Source of the DNA: Romanomermis culicivorax
Taxonomy: Eukaryota; Nematoda; Enoplea; Mermithida; Mermithidae
Direction of reading: 5' to 3'
DNA: 64,000 nucleotides
NCBI GenBank assembly: GCA_963922205.1
Contig: CAWUHX010000229.1
Span: 62,001-126,000 of the forward strand
Shown here: piece after piece, positions 12,500 to 21,984 of the stretch
How positions within the stretch are numbered: position 1 is the first letter of the stretch
How the letters are laid out: each line of letters starts with the position of its first letter
The notes under the pieces: generated by a model
What the model was told of the DNA's origin: nothing
Seen by the model: only the letters and a program-made list of their open reading frames with translations
Database searches by the model: none
Program-made: the position numbers and the translations under genes

Positions 12500-13030
12500 T
12501 CTTCTGATACTCTGATGACTCTTTCAGCGAACTATACTGTCCAGATCTTCGTGCTCATTACATCTCAGAATGTATCCATATCCACCACTAGGGCTTTCTT
12601 ACTTTATAGGCTTTATACCTTTTCTGCTTTCTTTCTTTTCCAACTTTATAATGTCCAGAAAATCAATATTTGAATTGTTCGAAGATTTCTTTTCTAAAAC
12701 AATATCTTTCATAGCCACTATCATACTTGGATGGATGAATGAATCTATTACAACTGTCTTCGTGCAAAACCTTGCAGACTAGTTTTGGAAATTGAAAGAA
12801 AGTGATTCCTAACTTTAAAAACAGAAATCATTCTTTGAAAAGTAAAAAACTGGAAGAACAAAAATTAGAACTGCAATGTTAGATTTATTAATACTCTCAG
12901 ATTTTGGTTCAAAGCCTTTTGTAAACACAAATGTTTTCTTCTTGATTCCAAATTTCAATGTTTTGTGCTTTAACATGATCTATAAAGCCACTAAATGTTT
13001 ATTTTGTCAAATTATAATCTTTTTGAAAGG
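12500..13030. other. No recognisable gene
   Basis: Short A/T-rich open frames without motif. It borders the hAT remnant on its 3' side. Confidence 0.3.
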
Positions 13031-13430
13031 GAAAGGGATGGAAATCACCAATCAAATCATCTTCAAAGGGATGGTCATCACCAATCAAATCATCTTCAGA
13101 TACCACTTTGTATAAAACATCTGCAATAGTATCTGAATCTGATGCTGGCAAAAGCAAAGTCTGAAACATATGCAAGTATTTAGAATCACAATACTTTTAT
13201 CAGTAGCATAACATCTAAAAAAGTGGTAAGAATTTTCTAATTAGATTTGCTGAAATATTGAATAACAGATGCCAAAAGTTTAATGGTTCCCACCTCTGTT
13301 GATTCATCCAATAGTAAAGCAAATGGACTTGATCCAATGTCCACTAACAATTCTGGATGAAATGAAGCAGCCAGAACACTCTTCAAAAGTATGCTGACCA
13401 TGGTTTGATGCACCAAAAATTAATAGTTTC
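13030..13430 (-). pseudogene. hAT-type transposase remnant (two exons)
   Basis: Reading leftward from 13,430, an open stretch gives LLKSVLAASFHPELLVDIGS, then FALLLDESTE. This resembles the 'DIGTS.YSLLIDEST' block that carries the first catalytic aspartate in a group of animal hAT transposases. A donor GTGGGA follows at 13,293. An acceptor (ATGTTTCAG) ends at 13,161, and the frame continues in register as TLLLPASDSDTIADVLYKVV and an acidic tail that contains an 11-residue duplication (EDDLIGDDHPF, EDDLIGDFHPF). No other hAT domain (BED finger, C-terminal dimerisation region) is recognisable nearby, so it is a fragment. Assignment rests on one motif and is moderate. Confidence 0.45.
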
Positions 13431-13439
13431 TGAGACATA

Positions 13440-15180
13440 ATTTTCTGATCATCTATCTTACTTCAATTTCTTTCAACACAACACCAACAAGTCATGAGTG
13501 AATTAATTGGGTAAGATGATCAAAATCTTGAATTGAAGTATGTTCAGCAATAGATGTTGTCAATTTCGATTCATTTGGATACTAATAATGCATTTCTTAT
13601 AAATATTCACTTCAGATAAAGCTTATCATTTTGGCATGTACCATCTCTTTTATCTGGAACTGATCAAAACGCATAGTTTTTCCAATTATTCCCTATAGTT
13701 TTCTTGCACTTTGAAGTTACAACATGATCTTGCAAGGACTTTTTAAGAGCTTCTAAAGTGACTTTGCAAACTTTAATGAAAGCTCTGTTGACAATTTTCT
13801 TCAAGCTACTGAGCCATCCTGTAAATAATCAAGTGTATTATTCTTTTGATTTTACCTCATTATCTACTGCATATTTTTGAATTCCTTGACAGTAAGCCAT
13901 TGATTTCGAAATTTTGTTAGTCCTCCTTGTTGTGAAACATTTTCCATTGTCACAACTCCTCTCTTATTTTGCTGATGGCTTGCCGGAAGTAGATGTTTGC
14001 AGATTTTAAACTGCTAACAGAATGATCACTGTAATTGGCACTTTTTCAGGGTCACCTGAATTATTTGAGGTGTGACCCTTCCACACTTTTCTGCTGTGAC
14101 CCTCCACCATTTGGCAGAAGATGTCAAAATTTTTTGCACTAGCTACGACATATGGTTTTTTGGCCTGAAACTGCCACCATATGCCTTTGCTGTCAGTAAA
14201 TTTATTAAAAACAGACAAAAAACAAAAAAATTTGGTTTTTTGGGGCAGACTATGATAAAAATTTATCAATATTTCACCCAAGTGAGAAAACCCCAAATTG
14301 CATAGAAATTCCAGGGTTGGTATGTATCTGTGCTTTGCTAAAATGAAGAATCATGTATTACTGCATAGTGATTGTATGCTGGCTGATATTTGAAGCGTGA
14401 AGGCTGAATTCCCCATCAAATTCTTTTACATTCAAAGTTTTCAGCAATATCATTGTACTTCACAATTCCCAAGACATTTATACTCTATTATTATTACTTT
14501 TTGTCAAACAAAGAATTTAGCCACTTATCCAGGAACATGTAACTAACTGGAGATAAGTTGTCTTCACTGCGAAAAGGATTTTCTTTTTACGCAGTGAATT
14601 TAAAAAATTTTTTGAAAAATCCTCCCCCTTTTTTTAAAAATCCTAGATACAGGTATGATCCTATGGGTTCCCCTTCCCTGAAAGATATGTCCAAGATCTG
14701 CAGATTTTCGTCCCAATCCCTGATCTGAGAAAGTGATCAGGAATCCAGAAATTTTTATACAGCTTTTTATAGGTCTCAGCACATCACATTGCCTCCAGGT
14801 AAAGTAATGCAGCTATGCATTAATTTATAAATATGTATAGGTGCAAAAAAGTCTGTGTAATGCCATATACACCTATAATATAATATTATGGGCTGGTGGG
14901 TTGCTGCCTGCTGGATGCAATAATGAAAGACAAGCATGCCTAGAATAACATATTGAAGGTGGTGTACTTAGGCCGATTTGGATTGTCCCAGGTCTGTTTA
15001 GATTTCCTGCATTGGGTACACTATTTTTGGAAAATTTGGGGAACATGGTGGCCAAGTGAAAATTTCCAAAACGGCTGTTTTTGGGGGTTTTATGGTGTTG
15101 CGCATCCAATGGAAGTGGAATTGGGTCTCGGAAAGGGACGGGAAGGAAAAAAAAATTTGAATAAATTTTATGCAAATTTT
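13440..15180. other. No recognisable gene
   Basis: Nothing coding can be supported. The segment at 14,050-14,300 shares GTGCCACCATATGC-type blocks with about 50,000-50,180 and may be one more old repeat. 14,590-15,190 has runs of A, C and GGGG-containing blocks typical of decayed repeats here. Confidence 0.3.
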
Positions 15181-15321
15181 TTTTCAAAAATAAAGGGCAT
15201 GTGTGCGGGACAAATTCCGATTGGGGCGACCGCTCACCATGACATTACCCTGGCCACATGTGGCGGCCATCCCGACATCTGCTGACCAAGGTCTGACATC
15301 TGCCCCAACCAGGGAGTTTTT

Positions 15322-15506
15322 ACAGATGACGGTGGCCACGCCGAAATTGGCGGTGGCCACGCCGAACCATTTGGCCGTGGCCACGCCGAAACATTTGGAA
15401 GAGCCTCTCCAGCGCTGCGCCCTTCGGGCGCAGCTGCTGTACCCTAAGCCTAAGCCTAAAGAAAATTTTAAAGGTAGGGTAAATTCGGTGGCCACCGTCA
15501 TCTGCA
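15322..15506. repeat. G+C-rich structured block: inverted repeat, GGCCACGCCGAA tandem units and a hairpin
   Basis: CAGATGACGGTGGCCAC at 15,322 is exactly mirrored by GTGGCCACCGTCATCTG ending near 15,505. Between them are three GTGGCCACGCCGAA units (from 15,332, 15,353 and 15,377), a 9-bp perfect stem GCTGCGCCC/GGGCGCAGC with a TTC loop (15,414-15,434) and a CCTAAG run (15,441-15,461). Composition differs sharply from the A/T-rich surroundings. It lies just 3' of the zinc-ribbon gene on the minus strand, so it may be the far end of the same mobile element or a separate insertion. Confidence 0.65.
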
Positions 15507-15577
15507 GTTTACCCCCAACCAGTGACTCTGCCCTGACCCAGGCCGTGTCACTGTCCGCAGAAATGTATATTACTCAC

Positions 15578-15969
15578 CGAAATTCCACCGTTTTTCTGCA
15601 TTTCTTCGCCTTTTGCTTCACCCGGGAACTCCTCTTGTCGCATGTCCACCGTAAGCCGTCAATCCTGAAATATAAATAATTGTTACTTTACATATCTGAG
15701 CAAGTGAGCAGAAAATAACCGGTTGTTGTCCACTCCCAACGTCATCGTCTTTCCACATTTTGGGCAGGGCAGCGTCCCTTGTGCAGGCACTAATCCCCAT
15801 GCCACCAGCTGGCCAGCCATGTCCAACGGGGTCATTCCACCATCAGTGACGTAAATAATGTCACGGTTTGTGACCTGCATAATATTTAGGCAAATAATGA
15901 ACTAGTATTATTTTCAAAAATCAAATCAACTTGTCAACTTACATCCCGGTTCAATAAATCCACATCCAT
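15578..15969 (-). CDS. IS1595/ISXO2-like zinc-ribbon transposase, N-terminal exons
   Basis: Three minus-strand exons join in frame: 15,969-15,943 (ATG, donor GTAAGT), 15,874-15,720 (after ATGCAG, donor GTTATT) and 15,664-15,578 (after TTTCAG, donor GTGAGT). The product begins MDVDLLNRD, then has a helix ending in QLVAWGLVPA, the knuckle LPCPKCGKTMTL, then DGLRWTCDK and a basic stretch ending KKCRKTVEFR. The order 'CPxCG..M.L .. DGxRWxC .. C...V.xR' is that of the zinc ribbon before the DDE domain of ISXO2/IS1595 (Merlin-related) transposases. The DDE part should follow downstream but is not recognisable, so the gene is truncated or its later exons were displaced by the G+C-rich block. No stop or frameshift occurs in the three exons. 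Confidence 0.65.
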
Positions 15970-15990
15970 TACAGACCAATAAATAACAAT

Positions 15991-16061
15991 CGTCCAAAAT
16001 AAACTCGTCCAAAATAAAACCGTCCAAAATAAAATCGTCCAAAATAAAATCGTCCAAAAAT
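15991..16061. repeat. 15-bp tandem repeat, five units
   Basis: CGTCCAAAATAAAAY-type units start at 15,991, 16,006, 16,021, 16,036 and 16,051; the last is partial. Units 3 and 4 are identical. The array ends about 20 bases upstream of the ATG of the minus-strand zinc-ribbon gene, so it occupies its 5' untranslated or promoter region. Confidence 0.9.
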
Positions 16062-16079
16062 AAGCGCCAATAGATGTCT

Positions 16080-17330
16080 AAAAAATAATTATGCAAATTA
16101 TTAGTAGTTGAACAGCTGGTCTTAATAACTCAATCTGAACAAATAAACATGCAAATTAGCCAAATAAGCAAGCCATGCTAACAAACGGCCAATATGCAAA
16201 TGAGGTCAAGGGTCAAACAAGGCATTGCACACACGATTTCATGCTCACATTCTGCATAAACCATAGCATGACACAAAATCACAACCGGAAGCAACCTTCC
16301 ACAAAAAACCGAAAATGCGTCAATAAAATTCTCAACTTTCGCAAAGGTGCCCCCTATTTTCGTGTGACATGCAAATTTATCAGCTATTCTCAGTGGCAGT
16401 CACTCGAAATCTAACTGCAGGTACATGTATGTGCATCCAAGTCTCCCGAGAACGACCGGGTTACTGTACCTCGCTCAATTTTTCTCCAAAATTTATGCGT
16501 TTTTTTATGTTTAACCATGCTCTCCAAGCGTGCTCATAACTTTTGAACCGTTAGCTCCCCAGCCATGAATAAAAGTTTCCCATGCTCCAAACCGCCTAAT
16601 CTTTTCAACTGAGCTCCAGTTTACCCCTATTTTTTACTTCCTATACTAGGTATTGATGTTGCTAACCATTGGTGCAACTGTTCTTCATTCATCCTTAACT
16701 GGTGGTTAGGTATAGGGAGCCAAAGCTTGAGTGGAATGAATGAAGTACCAATAATGTCATCTGTGATGAAGTGTTAGTGTTGGTAAGTTAATTAGGAATT
16801 TTGGAAATCTATTGATGTCAGGATTATGAGGCATGAGTAGTGGTACCTGAGTTTTTCCTATGAAGAATCAGACTACTGTAACAGCTCCAATTTATTCAAT
16901 TTTTGATCAGTTGAGCTGAAATTTAGTTTAAAAGACTGCCTGCTATCAAAATTTTCTGTCATAGGCTTATTGAGAATTTAAAAAATCTACTAATGGATGA
17001 TCTTTGCACAAAGATGGCAGTTAAAAGCTTTTTCAAACTGAAAGTTGAAGTTGATGGAATGATTCAGGATGTGGGGATCAATTGGCAAAAATTGATGATT
17101 TACTTTGTTCATGTGTCAAATATTTTTTTGGTAGGAGAAGGAGGCAACCAATGAATGGTATGGTAATGACATCTATATTACAATACATTATTTGTACATG
17201 TTTTAGATATTTCTATACTCTATAGTATATATCTCTCCCAGTCTACATCCCTGAAAGAATGGGGGGGGGGGATTCGTCCCCACCTCATCCCTGTCCTTGA
17301 AAAAACTGTCCCAGTACAATCCCTATTACA
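16080..17330. other. No recognisable gene
   Basis: Only short open frames. A run of ten G lies near 17,262. No element ends were identified. Confidence 0.35.
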
Positions 17331-18060
17331 GCATATCAATCATTCTTCTTTCCAGGGCAGAGTGCCAGAAATTTTTTTTAATCTGATAATCTCTGGAACC
17401 TAGGAGATGGAATCTTCTTTCATGACTTAATTTGATTTTTCCGGCTCAATTAAGTTTGTGCTTAAGCAATGTGTGGATATGTTCAACCCGCTGAGCAGCT
17501 AAAAGATCAGCTTAAAGTCGACAGTGTTTCAAAAATTTGGGTGAAACTAGAAAATTTGTAAACAGACTTCCAGCATGCAAACTCACAATTTTTTTGTTGT
17601 TTTGATACTGAAAAACTGGAATCTTTCCGCCATTGTTCTCTTGGAAAGTGGTATAATTTGCCATTCAGTCAGTAGTTTTTCATACTTGGACGAAATTCAA
17701 AAAAATCATATTGTAAACAAGCTACCTAATTTTTAAAATCAGAAGAGCAACCAGAAATTTGAATTATTCAACCAGTAATATCTGCTCCCCCAATTTGACC
17801 AATGAAAATAAATTACCTTAACAAAGATTAAGAAATTGTGAAGGCCACAGGAAAATTTTGTGAAAAAATCGAAAAACTCTCTATTCTCATTGAGTATTTC
17901 ACTTAGATGCAATAGCCAGGATGAACTGATCAAACCAGGAGATGAGACATTCTAGATAGTAATAATTATGGAATGTTATCTAGCAAGTAGAGTAAACATG
18001 CTCTCTTGTCGCCTTCAAACTGGATTATGGCAAGCAATGATCGAAATGATCATTACCAGC
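17330..18060 (+). repeat. Interspersed repeat, family B, copy 1
   Basis: Aligns by eye with 51,430-52,130 in the same orientation. Shared landmarks include AACAATGTG..GATGTTC, GATCAGCTTAAAGTC, AACAGACTTC and the GATGAGA block near the 3' end. The copies are well diverged and share no coding frame, so this is an old non-autonomous repeat. Confidence 0.55.
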
Positions 18061-18122
18061 ACAAAGTGCTGGAAAAATTGGGGCTCTTAGCCTTTATAAA
18101 ATGCATCTTTTCTACTTATAAA

Positions 18123-18420
18123 TCAAAATTTTTCCCACGATTTGGCGGAAGAGCCCGAATTTGTCTCCCCAGAATAGTTTGATGAAGTAAAGCATCTGGG
18201 AAATAAAATTTCCAGGATGGAGAAAAATGTTGGCCATATCCAAAAAAGAGCACAATTTTGAGTTTTCAACGTACAAGAAATGTGTTTGTTTGTTTTAGAG
18301 GTCAAAATCATTGTCTTTTTCCTCAAGAATTTTTTCCACATGAGATAAGTCAGACCCAGAATCTTTTTCATCATTTTTAAAACTTTTCCACATTTTTAAA
18401 GACGTTTTTGATGTAGCCAT
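18123..18420 (-). repeat. Interspersed repeat, family C, inverted copy
   Basis: The reverse complement matches 61,680-61,830: AAAAATGTGSAAAA, then a GGAAAA/GAGGAAAAAAA block, CTCATGTGGAAAAAAT, and a TTGAGGAAAAA block. Similar blocks recur at 59,380-59,470 and 60,600-60,720. No coding capacity is conserved. Confidence 0.55.
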
Positions 18421-19155
18421 TATTGCTTTTTACTTCAGCAGCTGTAAGGATATCAACAATAGAGTTCTCATGGGTTTATATGCTATCAAAATTAACATTT
18501 CTATGGTTCTGAATAGGGTTATCGAATTTTATTTATTTCTTAGCCCCAGTTCAGCCCCAGAAAAATTGTCAGATTTCTGCTCTCTAAAACAACAGAAAAC
18601 GAACCTTCACAGTGTTTAGAAACAAATCAAAATCAAACTAAGTGATAGACCATATTTTATTTCTTATTCTGGCATGATGAGCCAAAAAAATTTTGCATTT
18701 CCAATTCTGAAACACTGGAAAATCAATCTTGTTAACAAGTATTCCTAAATAGAATTAGAATGTCCAGATTGTCTTTGATACAAGGGCCAAATTTCATGTG
18801 TCTTGCAAATTGTGAAATCAAAGTAAAGTTTTATAAAGCTGTTTACACCCAATAATACTCTAAAAGTCATGAAAGTCTCTTGAAGTCATCAACTTCTTGT
18901 TTCAATATGAACAAACCTTGACTAAAATGGAGAGCATTTGTTCTGACATCAGAAAAAAAGAAAATCAATTCCATCATTGACCATAATGAAAGACTATTAA
19001 AGTAATTATTGAAACAGGACACATTAAAAGTGCTCTCCTGTAGTTTGCAGCTGCCATATCGTCGCCACTTTGCAAAAACTTGCTATATCAATTATTTTTT
19101 CAGAAATTGAGTTATACACGTTTCCTATGTCACCAATACATCTACCTTAATATGC

Positions 19156-19333
19156 AAAAACTTGCTATGTGAAATACGTGTTTAATACGTCCATATAGGC
19201 ATATCAATTTTGTGATGTTCAAATAATGTCATGCAAGAATTTGCTATGTGCCACATAGCAAGTTTTTTCAAATAGATCTCATACTATGATGAAAACAAAA
19301 CTTGCTATGTGACATATAGCAAGTTTTTGCAAA
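19156..19333. repeat. Left subterminal AACTTGCTATGT motifs, two as palindromes
   Basis: Copies lie at 19,156-19,171 (plus), 19,241-19,261 (TTGCTATGTG, one C, CACATAGCAA) and 19,300-19,323 (ACTTGCTATGT, one G, then an inverted copy with one mismatch). Together with the copy inside the terminal repeat they make about six sites in 250 bp. Iterated subterminal motifs are where transposases or their partner proteins bind in other DNA transposons; that role here is inferred. Confidence 0.8.
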
Positions 19334-19559
19334 AATTTATTCATTTATGATCGTGACATAGCAATATTTTATGGATCGTTCAGCGCATTTTGAACATTAC
19401 TATTTTTATGACAATGTTATGTAGAATGAAAAATAAACTTTATTTCAACGCTTGCTGTTTTTTCAGTCTAAAAAATCAACATACGTTGTTATGAAATATT
19501 ATTATATTGTGTACAATGAGTTTAACGCTATGTTTGTTTTCAGATTCTTTATCCTTAGA

Positions 19560-20437
19560 ATGTCAGGTCATTTGAAGAATGCCGAACAAGCCCTTGAAAT
19601 CATGTTAGAATCAAATGAAGACAACGATGAAAGTTATGTCGGCAGACCACCATTATCCAACTACGATCAAAATAAGAAAAAAAGACGCATTGAAAAAAGC
19701 AGCGATTCCTCGTTGTCGTCGTCGGATGAAGAATTCCAACCATCTGATAATAGCTCTTCAGATTCTTCGAGTGAAGAAGACGAGAATCTAAGTGAGAAAA
19801 CTAGGATGATAATCTATTCATTATTTTCGATTTTTGATCTAGATGTGCCCGAAAATAACAATACCAATGGCGAAAACATGCAAGACGTTACGGCTGATAG
19901 CAATATGACAAGTGAGAATGGATTAACATGATGAATTTAAATATTCTCATATCTTGAATATATTTCAAGCTTCGAACAATGAAGAGGCGATTAATCAAGC
20001 ACATGGGCAAGGGCCATCACAAGCAAAAAGTCGTTGGCGCAAAAAGACAACTCACCAGCAGAAGCGAAATATTCGTAAAAAAGCGCGCACTTATGGAGAA
20101 AAATGTGTTGACAAAAAGGGACGTGCACCTATACAGATGATCGAAACTGAAACGAGGAGTAAACGAGGACGACCTTCAAATGTGGCATCGTGGAAAAAAT
20201 TGTACGATCGGAAACTTCCCATTTCATCAGCTAAAAAGAAGGATTTGTTGTCGTTGTGCTCAGCGCGCCTTATACCTGACGAGTTGCATGGATTTTTTGA
20301 GTATAATCTAGAAAATATTGATAAAATAATATAAACTTTTAAACTTACTAATCTTGTTATTATTCAGAAGCCTACTTTCTGTAGATGATGAAGTGGAGGA
20401 AGTGGCGCCATCCTCCGAAGAAGACGAAGAATTTTGA
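19560..20437 (+). CDS. Four-exon element-encoded acidic/basic protein, 233 residues
   Basis: Exons 19,560-19,791, 19,843-19,911, 19,970-20,300 and 20,368-20,437 total 702 bases and stay in frame to a TGA. Introns of 51, 58 and 67 bp have donors GTGAGA, GTGAGA and GTATAA, and acceptors TAG, AAG and CAG. The protein starts MSGHLKNAEQALEIMLES, then has a Ser/Asp/Glu-rich region with a basic patch (KKKRRIEK), a strongly basic middle (KSRWRKKTTHQQKRNIRKK, then a KRGRPSN AT-hook-like core), a helical segment around KKKDLLSLCSARLIPDEL and an acidic tail ending EEDEEF. This suggests a nuclear DNA-binding protein. No catalytic DDE core is present, so it is either an accessory protein or a transposase leader left by internal deletion. 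The ATG at 19,560 follows an acceptor-like TTTTCAG; an upstream ATG at 19,491 is possible if that intron is not used. I do not recognise the family. Confidence 0.75.
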
Positions 20438-20491
20438 AAATTTTGAATATTAATTGTTTGAACTTTGTCGCCTTGCCGTTGTATTGATTTC

Positions 20492-20497
20492 AATAAA
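20492..20497 (+). terminator. Polyadenylation signal AATAAA
   Basis: AATAAA 55 bases after the stop codon of the four-exon gene and before the right subterminal motifs, so the transcript would end inside the element. Confidence 0.6.
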
Positions 20498-20532
20498 ATT
20501 TGAATACATTTTTAGTTGTTTTCAGTGATTCT

Positions 20533-20590
20533 AAAACTTGCTATGTGCTCATAATATATAGGAAAAATGTATGCTAAAACTTGCTATGTT
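20533..20590. repeat. Right subterminal AACTTGCTATGT motifs
   Basis: AAAACTTGCTATGTG at 20,533-20,547 and AAAACTTGCTATGTT at 20,576-20,590, both plus-oriented. They match the motif in the left arm and in the terminal inverted repeat. Confidence 0.75.
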
Positions 20591-21055
20591 ACAATTTTGT
20601 GAGTAGCCCCCCAAAAACTCAAGAATGCAAAAAACTTTATACATAACTCAAATTTAGAAACTTTGATGAATATATATGCATAGATTCAACTTACATGCTT
20701 TAAAAGTTGATTTTTCGTTACGCTTCAAACTTAAAACGTTAGTTTCTCGAAAGTTGAAAAACTGGATATAGCAAGTTTTTGCAAAGTGGCGACGATATGA
20801 TTCTTGTGATTGGATCTATTGTACTCAACTGTTAAAACGTGTTGATTCTATCAATTTTAAAAAATTTATTTAAAAAATTGATGTTTAATGGTTTTGAATC
20901 TGGTCAATAAATATTTGAGCAATCTGGCTTAAGCTGTGCTCTTTCTATTTGATGTGTATTATCAATCCATGGCAGGAAAACAGATTTGAAAAGACTTCAC
21001 CCATCTGAAAGCTATAAAAGTCAGTTTTAGATGCTTTTTTTGGTTCACCCTGTAT

Positions 21056-21837
21056 ATATCATTTTTATCAACATTATAAACATCATGGGACTGAGATAAA
21101 TGGCTGCGCTTTGATAGAGGCTTCCTCCATCAAAGTGAAACACATGAGGCAACAAAAAGTAGACTGGATATCATTTTTAATACATGTATTGTATCTTTCT
21201 GGCTACACAGGATTGTCATCTAACTTGTATGAAAAAAATCTCTATAGCTGTAGTGTTGCAGTGAGTTACCCATTTGAATAGCATTGAGATATTTGATTTG
21301 ACAAATAGTAATAGAAGAGGTCAAACATCTAAAACAGCCAAGCAACCAGTGTCTTTGGAGTTCTGGCTTTCAGGCAGAGAAGGCCATAATGACCAGAATA
21401 AAAGCAACCCTAGGGCATTGGGTTGACTCTGCTGACAAGTTGTTAGGATAGTTGACTCCTCCTCTATCATTCACCTCTGTTGGTGCAGATAGACGGTACC
21501 CATTGAGCATGAGTATAATCTCACCTCAACATTTCCATAAAATGTGCAGCAATCTATAGGGCAGTAGATTTGGATTTCTGATCATGGAGAATCTATATCT
21601 GGATCATGTTAACATCAAAAATAAAATAATTTTGAGAATTGAACAAAACTGGCATGATCCGATACACTGTTGCTCATGAACAATCTAATCAACTTGAAGA
21701 GTTTATGCTTATAGCTTAACTTGAAGAGCAGTTTTTTCTGCTTTTGAAAACTTTTTCAGTTTTTAAAACAAAACTTTCGTCCTAAAAACCCATTTAAAAT
21801 TCGCCTTCATTGCAGATTATGGAACATTGGTTAAAAC
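21056..21837. other. No recognisable gene
   Basis: A/T-rich sequence between the mariner-like repeat and the first Ty3/gypsy remnant. No LTR could be identified here, although a 5' LTR would be expected somewhere upstream of 21,985. Confidence 0.35.
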
Positions 21838-21982
21838 TATTGTCCTGTGCCTAGTCTCTGCTCTATTGTCCTGCACCCTAATGTCCAGGCTCTAATGTCC
21901 CTGTCCTCTAATATCCATGCTCTATTGTCGTGCACTTTAACATCCCTGTGCATTTACATCCCTGCTCTCTAATGTCCCTGCA
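21838..21982 (+). repeat. Degenerate ~16-bp tandem repeat, TAATGTCCCTGCTCTC type
   Basis: About nine units of 14-18 bases beginning TATTGTCC, TAATGTCC, TAATATCC, TAACATCC or TTACATCC and followed by YTGYNCTC. The array ends directly at the start of the recognisable reverse transcriptase of the first Ty3/gypsy remnant. Confidence 0.75.
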
Positions 21983-21984
21983 AT

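Larger units (their letters stand above)
19060..20794 (+). mobile_element. TIR transposon of unrecognised superfamily, 1,735 bp, ATAT target duplication
   Basis: Perfect 30-bp terminal inverted repeats, starting CGTCGCCACTTTGCAAAAAC, occupy 19,060-19,089 and 20,765-20,794. ATAT flanks both sides (19,056-19,059 and 20,795-20,798). The second copy of the host repeat carries the unoccupied site near 50,676: CAGCTGTTATATAGTTCTC against CAGCTGCCATAT at the left and ATATGATTCTTG at the right. That fits a 4-bp duplication. Near both ends the 12-mer AACTTGCTATGT recurs in both orientations. The only gene is the four-exon protein at 19,560-20,437, which has no DDE motif. The intact ends and the open gene make this the best-preserved element in the window. 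The superfamily is not assigned. Confidence 0.9.
18673..21052 (+). mobile_element. Old mariner-like non-autonomous element interrupted by a younger transposon
   Basis: The right end reads, on the minus strand, TACAGGGTGAACCAAAAAAA (end at 21,052, TA beyond). The left end at 18,673 is a diverged form of the same sequence (CATGATGAGCCAAAAAAA). Ends of the form CAGGGTGNNCCAAAA with TA flanks are typical of Tc1/mariner elements and their MITEs. A second copy lies at 50,198-50,935, and the two align through GTTTACA, TCAATTCYRTCATTGACC, CTCTCYTGT and TTGGATCTATTGTAC blocks. Without the 19,060-20,794 insertion this copy would be about 640 bp. No transposase is visible. Confidence 0.65.

Noticed and set aside
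15441..15461. CCTAAG run read as a nematode-type telomere repeat (TTAGGC)
   Set aside because: Only about three units, internal, and a similar degenerate run at 8.3 kb suggests a simple repeat.
15203..15679. 158-codon plus-strand frame
   Set aside because: It is antisense to the spliced zinc-ribbon exons and runs through tandem repeats; a shadow frame.
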